Source: Nonomuraea endophytica
GTDB lineage: Bacteria; Actinomycetota; Actinomycetes; Streptosporangiales; Streptosporangiaceae
Direction: 5' to 3'
Assembly (NCBI RefSeq): GCF_014203235.1
Contig: NZ_JACHIN010000016.1
Location: 62,001 to 126,000, forward strand
DNA length: 64,000 nucleotides
Positions 57,493 to 64,000 of this stretch are shown here, in pieces (position 1 is the first letter of the stretch; each line of letters starts with the position of its first letter). Position numbers and translations under genes: made by a program. The notes under the pieces are model-generated. The model ran no database searches. It worked only from the letters and a program-made list of their open reading frames with translations, and was not told the DNA's origin.

Positions 57493-57693
57493 TCACCGTT
57501 CGAGAAAGTTGCCGAGCTCCCGCACGTTGATCAGCCCGTCGCCGTCCAGGTCCAGCTGCTTGACGGCCTCTTCGGCGCGCTCGAGCGTGACCGGCTGGCC
57601 CATGATCTCCATCAGCCGCACGAACTCCTCGGGCGAGATGAGCCCGTCGTTGTCGGCGTCGATCAGCTTGAAGGTCGCCTCGTAGTCGTTCAT
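57493..57693 (-). CDS. Small EF-hand calcium-binding protein
   Basis: A 66-residue cytoplasmic protein with two canonical EF-hand loops: DADNDGLISPEE (residues 12-23) and DLDGDGLINVRE (47-58). All calcium-coordinating positions are filled. AGGAGGAAC precedes the ATG. It resembles the small calcium buffers or sensors of Streptomyces linked with differentiation. It lies 63 bp upstream of pucR on the same strand and may be co-transcribed with it. Confidence 0.9.
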   Translation of the reverse strand: MNDYEATFKLIDADNDGLISPEEFVRLMEIMGQPVTLERAEEAVKQLDLDGDGLINVRELGNFLER

Positions 57694-57983
57694 TGATGTT
57701 CCTCCTGTGTCGGGTCAGACCTTAGTGGCGAATCATCGGAGCGAGTCGAGAAATGCCATGACTTGCTGGCGTTTGTCGACACACCGCCGTCTGGCACGAG
57801 GCCCCCACCTACCCCACCAATCCCCCCTTCGAACCCACCCCTGCCCTCCACCCGCCCTCACCCCTCCGCCCGCCCTCACCCTCCACTCGGACGCGACGCT
57901 CTGATTGGGTGGGTCGCAAGCCGGATATGTCCGGATAAAAATCACGGGCGCAGGCCGGAAACATCCGGCTAGGGTCAGATCTC
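57694..57983. other. Gene-free divergent region with C-rich repeats and paired operators
   Basis: No gene is visible. The middle is C-rich with two near-copies of CCCGCCCTCACCCTCC (57851-57867 with one extra C, and 57869-57884), which would allow quadruplexes on the other strand. The right end holds the CCGGA palindromes and probably the phosphatase promoter. Confidence 0.55.
57921..57968. promoter_or_regulatory. Two CCGGA-N4-TCCGG palindromes before the phosphatase gene
   Basis: CCGGATATGTCCGG (57921-57934) and CCGGAAACATCCGG (57955-57968) have identical arms and lie 34 bp apart, that is close to three helical turns. The second ends 15 bp before the ATG at 57984. They look like a cooperative operator pair; the regulator is unknown. 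Confidence 0.6.
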
Positions 57984-58754
57984 ATGGGGGAAAATCTCGT
58001 GATCCATTCCGCGCCCAACCTGCGCGACGTAGGCGGCCAGGTCACCAGGGACGGCAGGAAGGTGCGCACCGGCCTGGCCTTCCGGGCGGGCGTTCTCGAC
58101 CGGCTCGACGAGCAGGACCAGCGCCGCCTGCACGACGTCGGCGTGCGGCTGGTGTGCGACCTGCGTACCTCCACGGAACGCTCCGAGCAGCCCGACCGCC
58201 TGGCCGACGGCACCCCCTACCTCGTGCTGGACGTGCAGCGCGGCGGCGGTCACGGGGCCGACATCGCCGCCCTGTTCACCTCGCCGGACCAGGCGAAGGC
58301 GCTGCGCTCACCACGGGCCGCGGAGAACTTCATCCTCGAGGTCTACCGCTCCTTCATCACCACCCAGGAGGCCCACGAGGCCTACGCCGACCTCCTGCGC
58401 GCCCTCGCCAAGCCCGGCACCCTCTTCCACTGCACCGCCGGCAAGGACCGCACCGGCTGGGCCGCCGCCCTGCTCCTCACCCTGCTGGGCGTGGACCGCG
58501 AGACCGTCATGGCCGACTACCTGGCCAGCAATGCCCACCTGGAAGCCATAGCCGTGGGCCTCTACGACCTCGCCGCCCAGCACGGCATCGACCGCGAGCT
58601 GGTCCGCCCGCTGCTGGAGGTCCGCGAGAGCTACCTCAACGCGGCTTTCGACCAGGTAGAAGCCACATACGGCGATATTTCGGGTTATGTACGGCATGGC
58701 CTCGGCCTAACCGAGATCGACCTCCAAGCCCTCCGCGACCTCTACCTCCACTAG
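57984..58754 (+). CDS. Tyrosine/lipid phosphatase, MptpB-like
   Basis: A 256-residue phosphatase of the PTP-like family (Y_phosphatase3). The P-loop is HCTAGKDRTG with Cys150 and Arg156. NLRDVGGQVTRDGRKVRTGL at the N terminus and VCDLRTSTER are typical of MptpB relatives, which dephosphorylate tyrosine, serine and phosphoinositide substrates. It has no signal peptide in the normal sense; related enzymes can be secreted without one. It is preceded by a pair of palindromes and is transcribed alone. Confidence 0.9.
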   Translation: MGENLVIHSAPNLRDVGGQVTRDGRKVRTGLAFRAGVLDRLDEQDQRRLHDVGVRLVCDLRTSTERSEQPDRLADGTPYLVLDVQRGGGHGADIAALFTSPDQAKALRSPRAAENFILEVYRSFITTQEAHEAYADLLRALAKPGTLFHCTAGKDRTGWAAALLLTLLGVDRETVMADYLASNAHLEAIAVGLYDLAAQHGIDRELVRPLLEVRESYLNAAFDQVEATYGDISGYVRHGLGLTEIDLQALRDLYLH

Positions 58755-58774
58755 CGACTACCTCCACTAGCGAC
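58743..58774. repeat. 16-bp tandem duplication across the phosphatase stop codon
   Basis: TACCTCCACTAGCGAC occurs twice in direct contact (58743-58758, 58759-58774). The TAG stop lies in the first copy. A third decayed version follows near 58783. Confidence 0.8.
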
Positions 58775-58816
58775 TCGCCCGGCACCTCCACGAGCGACCC
58801 AAACTCAGTACGTCCG

Positions 58817-60007
58817 CTAACGGCTCATTCTGGCCGCCAGTGCCGCACCCACCCGCTGCACATGCGCGTCCCCGGCCGGATCCAGCCCGGTCAGCGCCGC
58901 CACCCGCCGCAGCCGGTAGTCCACGGTGTTGGGATGCAGGTGCAGCGCCTCGGCCGTGGCCCGGCGGGATCGTCCGTGGCGCAGGTGGGCCTCAAGCGTG
59001 CGCAGCAGCTCCGGGTGCGCGTCCAGCGGATCGAGCAGCGCGGCCAGCTCGCGGGAGGCAGCAGTGGGCCGGGTGAGCTGGTACTCCAGCAGCACGTCCG
59101 TCAACCGGTAAAGACCCGGCCCGCGGCCGAACCAGCCCACGACGTCCAGCACCTCCCGGGTCTGCCGCATCTGCTCGGGCACCTCGGCTGGCGTGGCCTG
59201 GGCAGCGGCGGCGGTCACCGGCCCGCGGCCCGCCTCCGCCAGCCGTACCACCAGGAGTTCCAGCCGCTCCCACGGCCCCGACCAGGGCAGCAGCGCGGCG
59301 CCGGCGGGCCGGTCGAAGAGCGTGCCGGGCGCGAACGCCTCCAGCTCGCGCTCGATCCGGTGCAGCTTGCGTCGCGTGGCGACCGCGCCGCCTTCCCCGG
59401 CCGACAGCGACAGGACGGTGTAGGCGGGGGCCAGGCCGTCCACGTGCTCGCCGTTGAGCAGGGCCGACAGCAGGCGGTGCCGTTCGTCGCGCTCCTCGGC
59501 CGACAGGCGGCTGCGCTCGTCGAAGTAGGTGGAGGTGACCACCTCGGTGACCCGCCGCGTGTAGGCGAGGATCAGCTCGGTGCAGGCCAGCACGTCGGCC
59601 AGGTCGCCGGGTTCGGCCCGGGAGGTCAGCGTCCGCCAGGTCTCGGCGAAGGCCAGGTGGTAGGCCTCGATGAGCGCGCCGGGCGGCATGCCCTGCTCGG
59701 CGCCCCTGATCGCGGTCTCGGCGACCCGGCCGCCCGGCTCGGCGGGCACCCTACGCTCGCGCAGTGCCTGGGACAGCGCGAGGAGGTTCTCCTCGACGAG
59801 CGTGACGATGTCGTGGGCCACTTCCCCGGCGGGCAGGTCGCGGTAGTGCGCGACGTCGGCCAGCATCCGCGCCACGAGCACGCGGGCCAGCCGGGTCCGC
59901 TCGTGCGCGAGCCAGCGGTGCACGCTCACGCCGCCGATCGTCAGCTCTTTGTCATGGGTCACAATGAACTCTGCGAATCGCTCCAATAGATTCCTCGGTC
60001 CGCCCAT
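58817..60007 (-). CDS. PucR family transcriptional regulator
   Basis: A 396-residue regulator with the PucR C-terminal helix-turn-helix (RTLEAHLRHGRSRRATAEAL, HLHPNTVDYRLRRVAALTGL). The N-terminal helical domain (about 20-170) and a central GGDEF-like part follow the CdaR/PucR plan. It is divergent from the sugar transporter at 60023 with only 15 bp between start codons, so both promoters must overlap coding sequence or leaders. It probably controls the transporter and rhamnosidase. Confidence 0.86.
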   Translation of the reverse strand: MGGPRNLLERFAEFIVTHDKELTIGGVSVHRWLAHERTRLARVLVARMLADVAHYRDLPAGEVAHDIVTLVEENLLALSQALRERRVPAEPGGRVAETAIRGAEQGMPPGALIEAYHLAFAETWRTLTSRAEPGDLADVLACTELILAYTRRVTEVVTSTYFDERSRLSAEERDERHRLLSALLNGEHVDGLAPAYTVLSLSAGEGGAVATRRKLHRIERELEAFAPGTLFDRPAGAALLPWSGPWERLELLVVRLAEAGRGPVTAAAAQATPAEVPEQMRQTREVLDVVGWFGRGPGLYRLTDVLLEYQLTRPTAASRELAALLDPLDAHPELLRTLEAHLRHGRSRRATAEALHLHPNTVDYRLRRVAALTGLDPAGDAHVQRVGAALAARMSR

Positions 60008-60022
60008 TCAACTATGTAACGC

Positions 60023-61363
60023 ATGACAACGCCCAGGGTAGGCCTCGCGGAGAAGGCCGGCTTCTTCGCCGGCAACGTGGGCAACATCGTGTTCAGCACG
60101 ACGATCAACTCGTTTCTGCTGATCTACCTGACCGACGAGATCGGGCTGGCCGCCGCCGCGGTGGGCACGCTGTTCCTTGTCGCGCGCATCGTGGACGGCA
60201 TCAGCGACCCGGTGATGGGTTACGTGGTCGACCATCTGCCGGTGACCCGGTGGGGCAGGTTCCGCACCTACCTGCTGGTCGGTGGGGCGATCGGCGCCTT
60301 CAGCTTCGTCGCGCTGTTCCTGGCTCCGGCGTTGTCCCCGGCGCCGCTGGTGGCGGTCTGGGTGGCGTACCTGCTGTGGGGGTTCGCCTTCGACCTCATG
60401 GACATCCCGCTCAACTCTCTGATCCCGGCCATGGCCACACATCCCGGTGACCGCCGCCAGCTCTCCGGCATCAAGGCGTTCTCGTATCTGTTCGGCGGCG
60501 CGGTGGTGACCGCGGCGGCGTTGCCGCTGGCCGACCGGATCGGCTGGCCGGCGTTCGTGATCGGGCTGGCGGTGGTCTCGCTCCTGCTCACCTCGCTCGC
60601 CGCGACCAGGGTGCGCGAGCGCGTCACTCCCGTCCGCCAGGACAGGTACGGCTGGCGCGACCTGGCCAGAATGTTGCTGGCCAACAAGGCGGTGATCATC
60701 CTGCTCGGCACCGTCATCGCCCTGACCGCGGCCGGCGGGGCGCGCAGCGCCGGGATGGCCTATTACTTCACCTACTTCGTCGGCGATCGCGGCCTGATCG
60801 CCGTGGCCGCGCTGGCCACGGTCCTGCCGACGGCCCTCGGCACGATCGTCTTCCCCTGGCTGGCGCGCTTCTTCGGCTACAAGGCCACCTTCGTCGGCGC
60901 CCTGGTGTTGGAGGCGGTCGCGATCGGCGGCCTGCTGGTCGTGCCCGCCACGGGCTGGCCGCTGGCCCTGGTCGCGCTCGGCGTGACCGCGTTCGGCGGC
61001 GGCGGCGCGCTCACCATGATCTACGTGATCGTCGCCGAGCTCGTGGACTACGTCGAATGGCGGCACGGCTACCGCGTCGAGGGCGCGATGGCCTCGCTCG
61101 GCTCGTTCGCCGCCAAGGCCGGTGGCGGGATCGGCGCGGCGCTGACCGGCTACACGCTCGCGATGACCGGTTACCTCGCCGGGCAGGAGCAGACCGCCGA
61201 AGGGCTGCGCGGCATCGTGCTGGCCCAGTCACTGCTGCCCGGCGGCCTGGCGCTGCTGGCCGCCGTGCTGTTCGCGCTCTACCCCATCTCCCGGCAACTG
61301 GCCGCGCGCGTGGCCGGCGAGCTGGCCCAGCGGAGGGAGTCCGATGCGGTTTCCGCCCGGTAG
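60023..61363 (+). CDS. GPH-family sugar:cation symporter
   Basis: A 446-residue, 12-helix carrier like MelB or XylP. FSTTINSFLLIYLTDEIGL and ARIVDGISDPVMGYVVDH carry the conserved Asp residues of the cation site, and RWGRFRTYLLVGG and ELVDYVEWRHGYRVEGAMAS are typical GPH motifs. It imports a glycoside or hexuronide with Na+ or H+. The rhamnosidase gene overlaps its end by 20 bp, suggesting that the substrate is a rhamnoside. Confidence 0.88.
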   Translation: MTTPRVGLAEKAGFFAGNVGNIVFSTTINSFLLIYLTDEIGLAAAAVGTLFLVARIVDGISDPVMGYVVDHLPVTRWGRFRTYLLVGGAIGAFSFVALFLAPALSPAPLVAVWVAYLLWGFAFDLMDIPLNSLIPAMATHPGDRRQLSGIKAFSYLFGGAVVTAAALPLADRIGWPAFVIGLAVVSLLLTSLAATRVRERVTPVRQDRYGWRDLARMLLANKAVIILLGTVIALTAAGGARSAGMAYYFTYFVGDRGLIAVAALATVLPTALGTIVFPWLARFFGYKATFVGALVLEAVAIGGLLVVPATGWPLALVALGVTAFGGGGALTMIYVIVAELVDYVEWRHGYRVEGAMASLGSFAAKAGGGIGAALTGYTLAMTGYLAGQEQTAEGLRGIVLAQSLLPGGLALLAAVLFALYPISRQLAARVAGELAQRRESDAVSAR

Positions 61364-63572
61364 GTGGCGCGGCCAGTGGATCTGGTCGCCCAGCCCCACG
61401 ATCCGCCCCGCCGCCCGCGGTTCGCTGCTGCCGGAGGCGTACGACCGGCGGGTGCTGTTCCGCCGTGTGTTCACGCTGGACGAGGTCCCCGAAACCGCCC
61501 CCTTCCGGGTGACGGCCGACTCCCGGTACGTGCTCTACGTCAACGGGGCGGAACTGGCTCGCGGACCGGTCCGCCACGGTCCGCGCACGCTGCACTACGA
61601 CACCGGCGACGCCGCGCCCGCGCTGCGCCTCGGCCGCAACGCGGTGGCCATCTTCGCCCGCTTCTACGGCCACGCCACCCCCTGGTGGGAACCGTCGCCG
61701 CCGACCTTCACACTCGGCGGCGGCTGCCTGGTCGCCGAGCTGCGGCTGGGCGAGGAGTGGCTGGTCACCGACGAGACCTGGTCGTGCCACGAACCCACCG
61801 CCTGGACCCCCGCTGAACCCAGACACCACCTGCTCTCGCAACTACCCGAGGTCTTCGACGCCAGAAAACTCGACCCGACCTGGACCCTCCCCAACCACGA
61901 CGACGGCTTCTGGCAGCCCGTCCGGGTCATCGAGGCGCGGGCGGTCGTCGGTGGCAACCCTGACGCACATCCGCCCTCCGACCCGTTCGGCGCGCTGCAA
62001 CTCCGGCCGATCCCGCCGCTAACCTCCTCGGTACGGCAGGCCGAACTCGGCCCCGACCTGGTGGCCGACTTCGGGCAGGTGGTCAGCGGAACGCTGCGGC
62101 TGGCAGCGCGCGGGCAGGCGGGGGCGACGGTCAGCGGCGCGGTCGCCGAGGTCGTGACCCCGGCCGGGCTGGAGATCGCCAACCGGTTCGCCTACACGTT
62201 GCGCGGCCACGACGACGTCTTCGAGATGACCGACCCGGTCGGCGGACGGTACGCGGTGCTGGAGGTCACCGGCGGCGCCGAGGTGGCCTCGGTCGAGGTG
62301 GTCGAGAGGCTGCGCCCGCGCCAGGAGGGGCCGTACTTCGCCTGCTCAGACCCCGAGCTGGACGCCGTGTTCCGGGCGGCGCTGCGTACCGTGGACCTGA
62401 CCTCCCACGACGCCTACATCGACTGTCCCACCCGCGAGCAGCGGGCCTGGACCGGCGACTCGGTCGTGCACCAGTCCGTGGACCTGGTCGCCAACCCCGA
62501 CTGGAGCCTCGCCCGCCACCACCCGGCGCTGGCCGCGCAGCCCCGCCCGGACGGGATGTTGCCGATGGTGGTCGCCGGCGACTTCGCCGCCCAGGATCTG
62601 CCGACGATCCCCGACTGGTCGCTGCACTGGATCAGGTCCGTGCACAACCTCTACCGCTACACGGGAGACCGCTCGCTCGTCGCGGACCTGCTGGCCAGTG
62701 CAGAAGGCGTGCTGCGCTGGTTCCTGCCCTTCCGCGGCGACGACGGGCTGCTGCACGACGTCACCGGCTGGGTGCTGATCGACTGGTCGCCCGTCCAGGT
62801 GCGCGGGACCAGCGCCGCGCTGAACGCCCTGTGGGGCCGGGCGCTGGCCGACTTCGCGGAGATGTCCGAGTGGCTCGGCGACCTCGGCCGCGCGTCGTGG
62901 GCGCGCGGCCTGCACGCCGCGCTGGCCCTCGGCTTCGAGGTCTTCTGGGACGTACGGCGCGGCGCCTACCGCGACCACCTGCTCACCGGGTCGGTCAGCG
63001 AGCATACGGCCGCCGCGGCGGTCTGCGCCGGGCTCGTGCCAACCTCGCGCCAGCCGGCGGTCCGTGAGCTGCTCCTGGACCGGCGAGCCATGTTCACCCG
63101 CAGCCCGATGGGCGCACGCGGCGCCGACCGGGACGGCCCGGTCGCCACCGATCCGGTCAGCCTGCGCCCGGCCCCCGACTGGGACGTGGACCATCAGGTC
63201 GTGGGGGCGCAGCCGTTCTTCCGCTACGTCGTGCACGACGCGCTGGCCCTGCTGGGCGCTGCCGACCGGATCGCCGGGCTCTGCCGGGACTGGACCGCTC
63301 TGACCGAGGCCGGGACGTTCCGCGAGTGCTGGGACGGCGGCTCCTACTGCCACGGCTGGTCCGCCACGCCCGCGCGCGACCTGCTCGTCCACACCCTGGG
63401 GATCACGCCGGCCGAGCCCGGCTACGCCAAGGTGCGGGTGGCGCCCAGGCTGGGCGAGCTGGCCTGGGCGCGCGGGGCCGTACCCTCGCCGCACGGTCTG
63501 ATCGTGGTCGAGGTCCACGGCACGGAGATCAAGGTGGACGCCCCCGTGCCGGTGGAGATCGTGCGGCCCTAG
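61344..63572 (+). CDS. Alpha-L-rhamnosidase-like protein (GH78), cytoplasmic
   Basis: A 742-residue enzyme. An N-terminal beta domain (MRFPPGRWRGQWIWSPSP, YVLYVNGAELARGPVRHGPR) leads to a second beta domain and an (alpha/alpha)6 barrel. The barrel holds DCPTREQRAWTGDSVVHQS, which corresponds to the GH78 acid region, and WDGGSYCHGWSATPARDLL near the C terminus. It lacks a signal peptide and should hydrolyse imported rhamnosides. The ATG 61344 overlaps the transporter gene by 20 bp, which indicates coupled translation. Confidence 0.88.
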   Translation: MRFPPGRWRGQWIWSPSPTIRPAARGSLLPEAYDRRVLFRRVFTLDEVPETAPFRVTADSRYVLYVNGAELARGPVRHGPRTLHYDTGDAAPALRLGRNAVAIFARFYGHATPWWEPSPPTFTLGGGCLVAELRLGEEWLVTDETWSCHEPTAWTPAEPRHHLLSQLPEVFDARKLDPTWTLPNHDDGFWQPVRVIEARAVVGGNPDAHPPSDPFGALQLRPIPPLTSSVRQAELGPDLVADFGQVVSGTLRLAARGQAGATVSGAVAEVVTPAGLEIANRFAYTLRGHDDVFEMTDPVGGRYAVLEVTGGAEVASVEVVERLRPRQEGPYFACSDPELDAVFRAALRTVDLTSHDAYIDCPTREQRAWTGDSVVHQSVDLVANPDWSLARHHPALAAQPRPDGMLPMVVAGDFAAQDLPTIPDWSLHWIRSVHNLYRYTGDRSLVADLLASAEGVLRWFLPFRGDDGLLHDVTGWVLIDWSPVQVRGTSAALNALWGRALADFAEMSEWLGDLGRASWARGLHAALALGFEVFWDVRRGAYRDHLLTGSVSEHTAAAAVCAGLVPTSRQPAVRELLLDRRAMFTRSPMGARGADRDGPVATDPVSLRPAPDWDVDHQVVGAQPFFRYVVHDALALLGAADRIAGLCRDWTALTEAGTFRECWDGGSYCHGWSATPARDLLVHTLGITPAEPGYAKVRVAPRLGELAWARGAVPSPHGLIVVEVHGTEIKVDAPVPVEIVRP

Positions 63573-63595
63573 CCACCGCGCCCTAGACCACCGCG
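63567..63595. repeat. Imperfect tandem duplication at the convergent stop codons
   Basis: CCCTAGCCACCGCG (63567-63580) is followed by CCCTAGACCACCGCG (63581-63595). One copy carries the rhamnosidase stop, the other the reverse-strand SecF stop. The two genes are ten bases apart. Confidence 0.7.
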
Positions 63596-64000
63596 CCCGA
63601 GCCTTCGCGGGTACGGCGGGCGCGCGGCTGGGGCGGCTGCGGTGGCGGCTGCCTGCTGCGGCGCTCCAGCGCGATGGCGGTGGGCCCGGCCACGAACGAC
63701 GACGACAGCGTGCCCACCACGATGCCGATGAGGAGCGCGATCGCGAAGTCACGCAGCGAGTCGCCGCCGAACACGGCCAGCGCCGAGAGGATGAACAGCG
63801 CCCCGAGCCCGGTGTTCACGGTGCGTGGCACGGTCTGCAGGATCGCGCTGTTCACCACGGTGGCGAAGGACGTCTTCGGCTGGGCGGTCCATATCTCCCT
63901 GACCCGGTCGAAGACCACCACCTTGTCGTTGACCGAGTAGCCGACGATGGTGAGCATCGCCGCCAGGAACACCCCGTCGATCGGCTTGCCCAGCCAGGCG
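63583..64000 (-). CDS. secF: Protein translocase subunit SecF, C-terminal part
   Basis: The gene runs off the right edge. The visible 138 codons include the SecF signature FLAAMLTIVGYSVNDKVVVF with DRVRE, then NSAILQTVPRTVNTGLGALF and GGDSLRDFAIALLIGIVVGT, which are the last membrane helices. A short Pro/Arg-rich cytoplasmic tail ends the protein. SecF works with SecD in proton-driven protein export; secD is expected beyond the edge. Confidence 0.92.
   Translation of the reverse strand, partial: AWLGKPIDGVFLAAMLTIVGYSVNDKVVVFDRVREIWTAQPKTSFATVVNSAILQTVPRTVNTGLGALFILSALAVFGGDSLRDFAIALLIGIVVGTLSSSFVAGPTAIALERRSRQPPPQPPQPRARRTREGSGAVV

Noticed and set aside
57733-57945. Small coding frames in the C-rich gap before the phosphatase
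   Set aside because: They consist of Pro/His/Arg or Gly/Arg low-complexity sequence dictated by the C-runs and lack ribosome sites.

Overview
The window is very GC-rich (roughly 70% or more by eye), with short intergenic gaps, many GTG starts and many 4-bp stop/start overlaps. It encodes typical actinobacterial families (OmpR response regulators, PucR and ROK regulators, ECF sigma factors, MmpL, MptpB-like phosphatase, lipoprotein L,D-transpeptidase). This suggests a filamentous actinomycete chromosome, most likely Streptosporangiales (for example a Nonomuraea relative). The lineage is an inference from gene content. I see no rRNA or tRNA gene, insertion sequence, prophage or CRISPR array.

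Layout. 1-7 kb: edge of a flavoprotein, a MarR regulator with paired operator-like sites, a prolyl aminopeptidase, an SDR/LhgO pair, and a histidine kinase flanked by two response regulators. 7-10.4 kb: two coupled dynamin-like GTPases, followed by a C-rich repeat tract. 10.8-17.4 kb (mostly minus): a TetR/P450 pair, an ECF sigma/membrane-protein pair, and tdh-kbl-lysR for threonine breakdown. 17.8-25.4 kb: a ROK regulator and a tightly coupled sugar operon (two near-identical Gfo/Idh/MocA oxidoreductases around a GH20 hexosaminidase, an unknown TIM-barrel-like protein, and an EEP phosphodiesterase carrying a collagen-like insert). 25.4-28.1 kb: a second sigma/membrane-protein pair and a TetR/siderophore-interacting-protein pair. 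28.3-34.9 kb (minus): SPFH/NfeD, an L,D-transpeptidase, and the homogentisate operon. 34.9-38.5 kb: a secreted protein, an amine oxidase-like flavoprotein, a membrane protein and an MFS exporter.

38.6-56.3 kb is the most remarkable part. A fatty-acyl-AMP ligase, an MmpL transporter, a DHA2-type exporter and a GT1 glycosyltransferase form one coupled operon. After two secreted proteins come an antigen-85-like esterase and, divergent from it, a single-module PKS with ACP-KS-AT-(DH remnant)-KR-ACP-(ACP-like)-TE order. The PKS is translationally coupled to a crotonyl-CoA carboxylase/reductase. The N-terminal ACP and the TE look like those of mycobacterial Pks13. My inference is that the locus makes, exports and attaches an alpha-alkyl, beta-hydroxy (mycolic-acid-like) lipid, possibly glycosylated. 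Classical mycolic acids are not known from this lineage, so this is the main lead.

56.3-64 kb: two PucR regulators, a small EF-hand protein, an MptpB-like phosphatase behind paired CCGGA palindromes, a GPH symporter with a GH78 rhamnosidase, and the C-terminal part of SecF at the edge.
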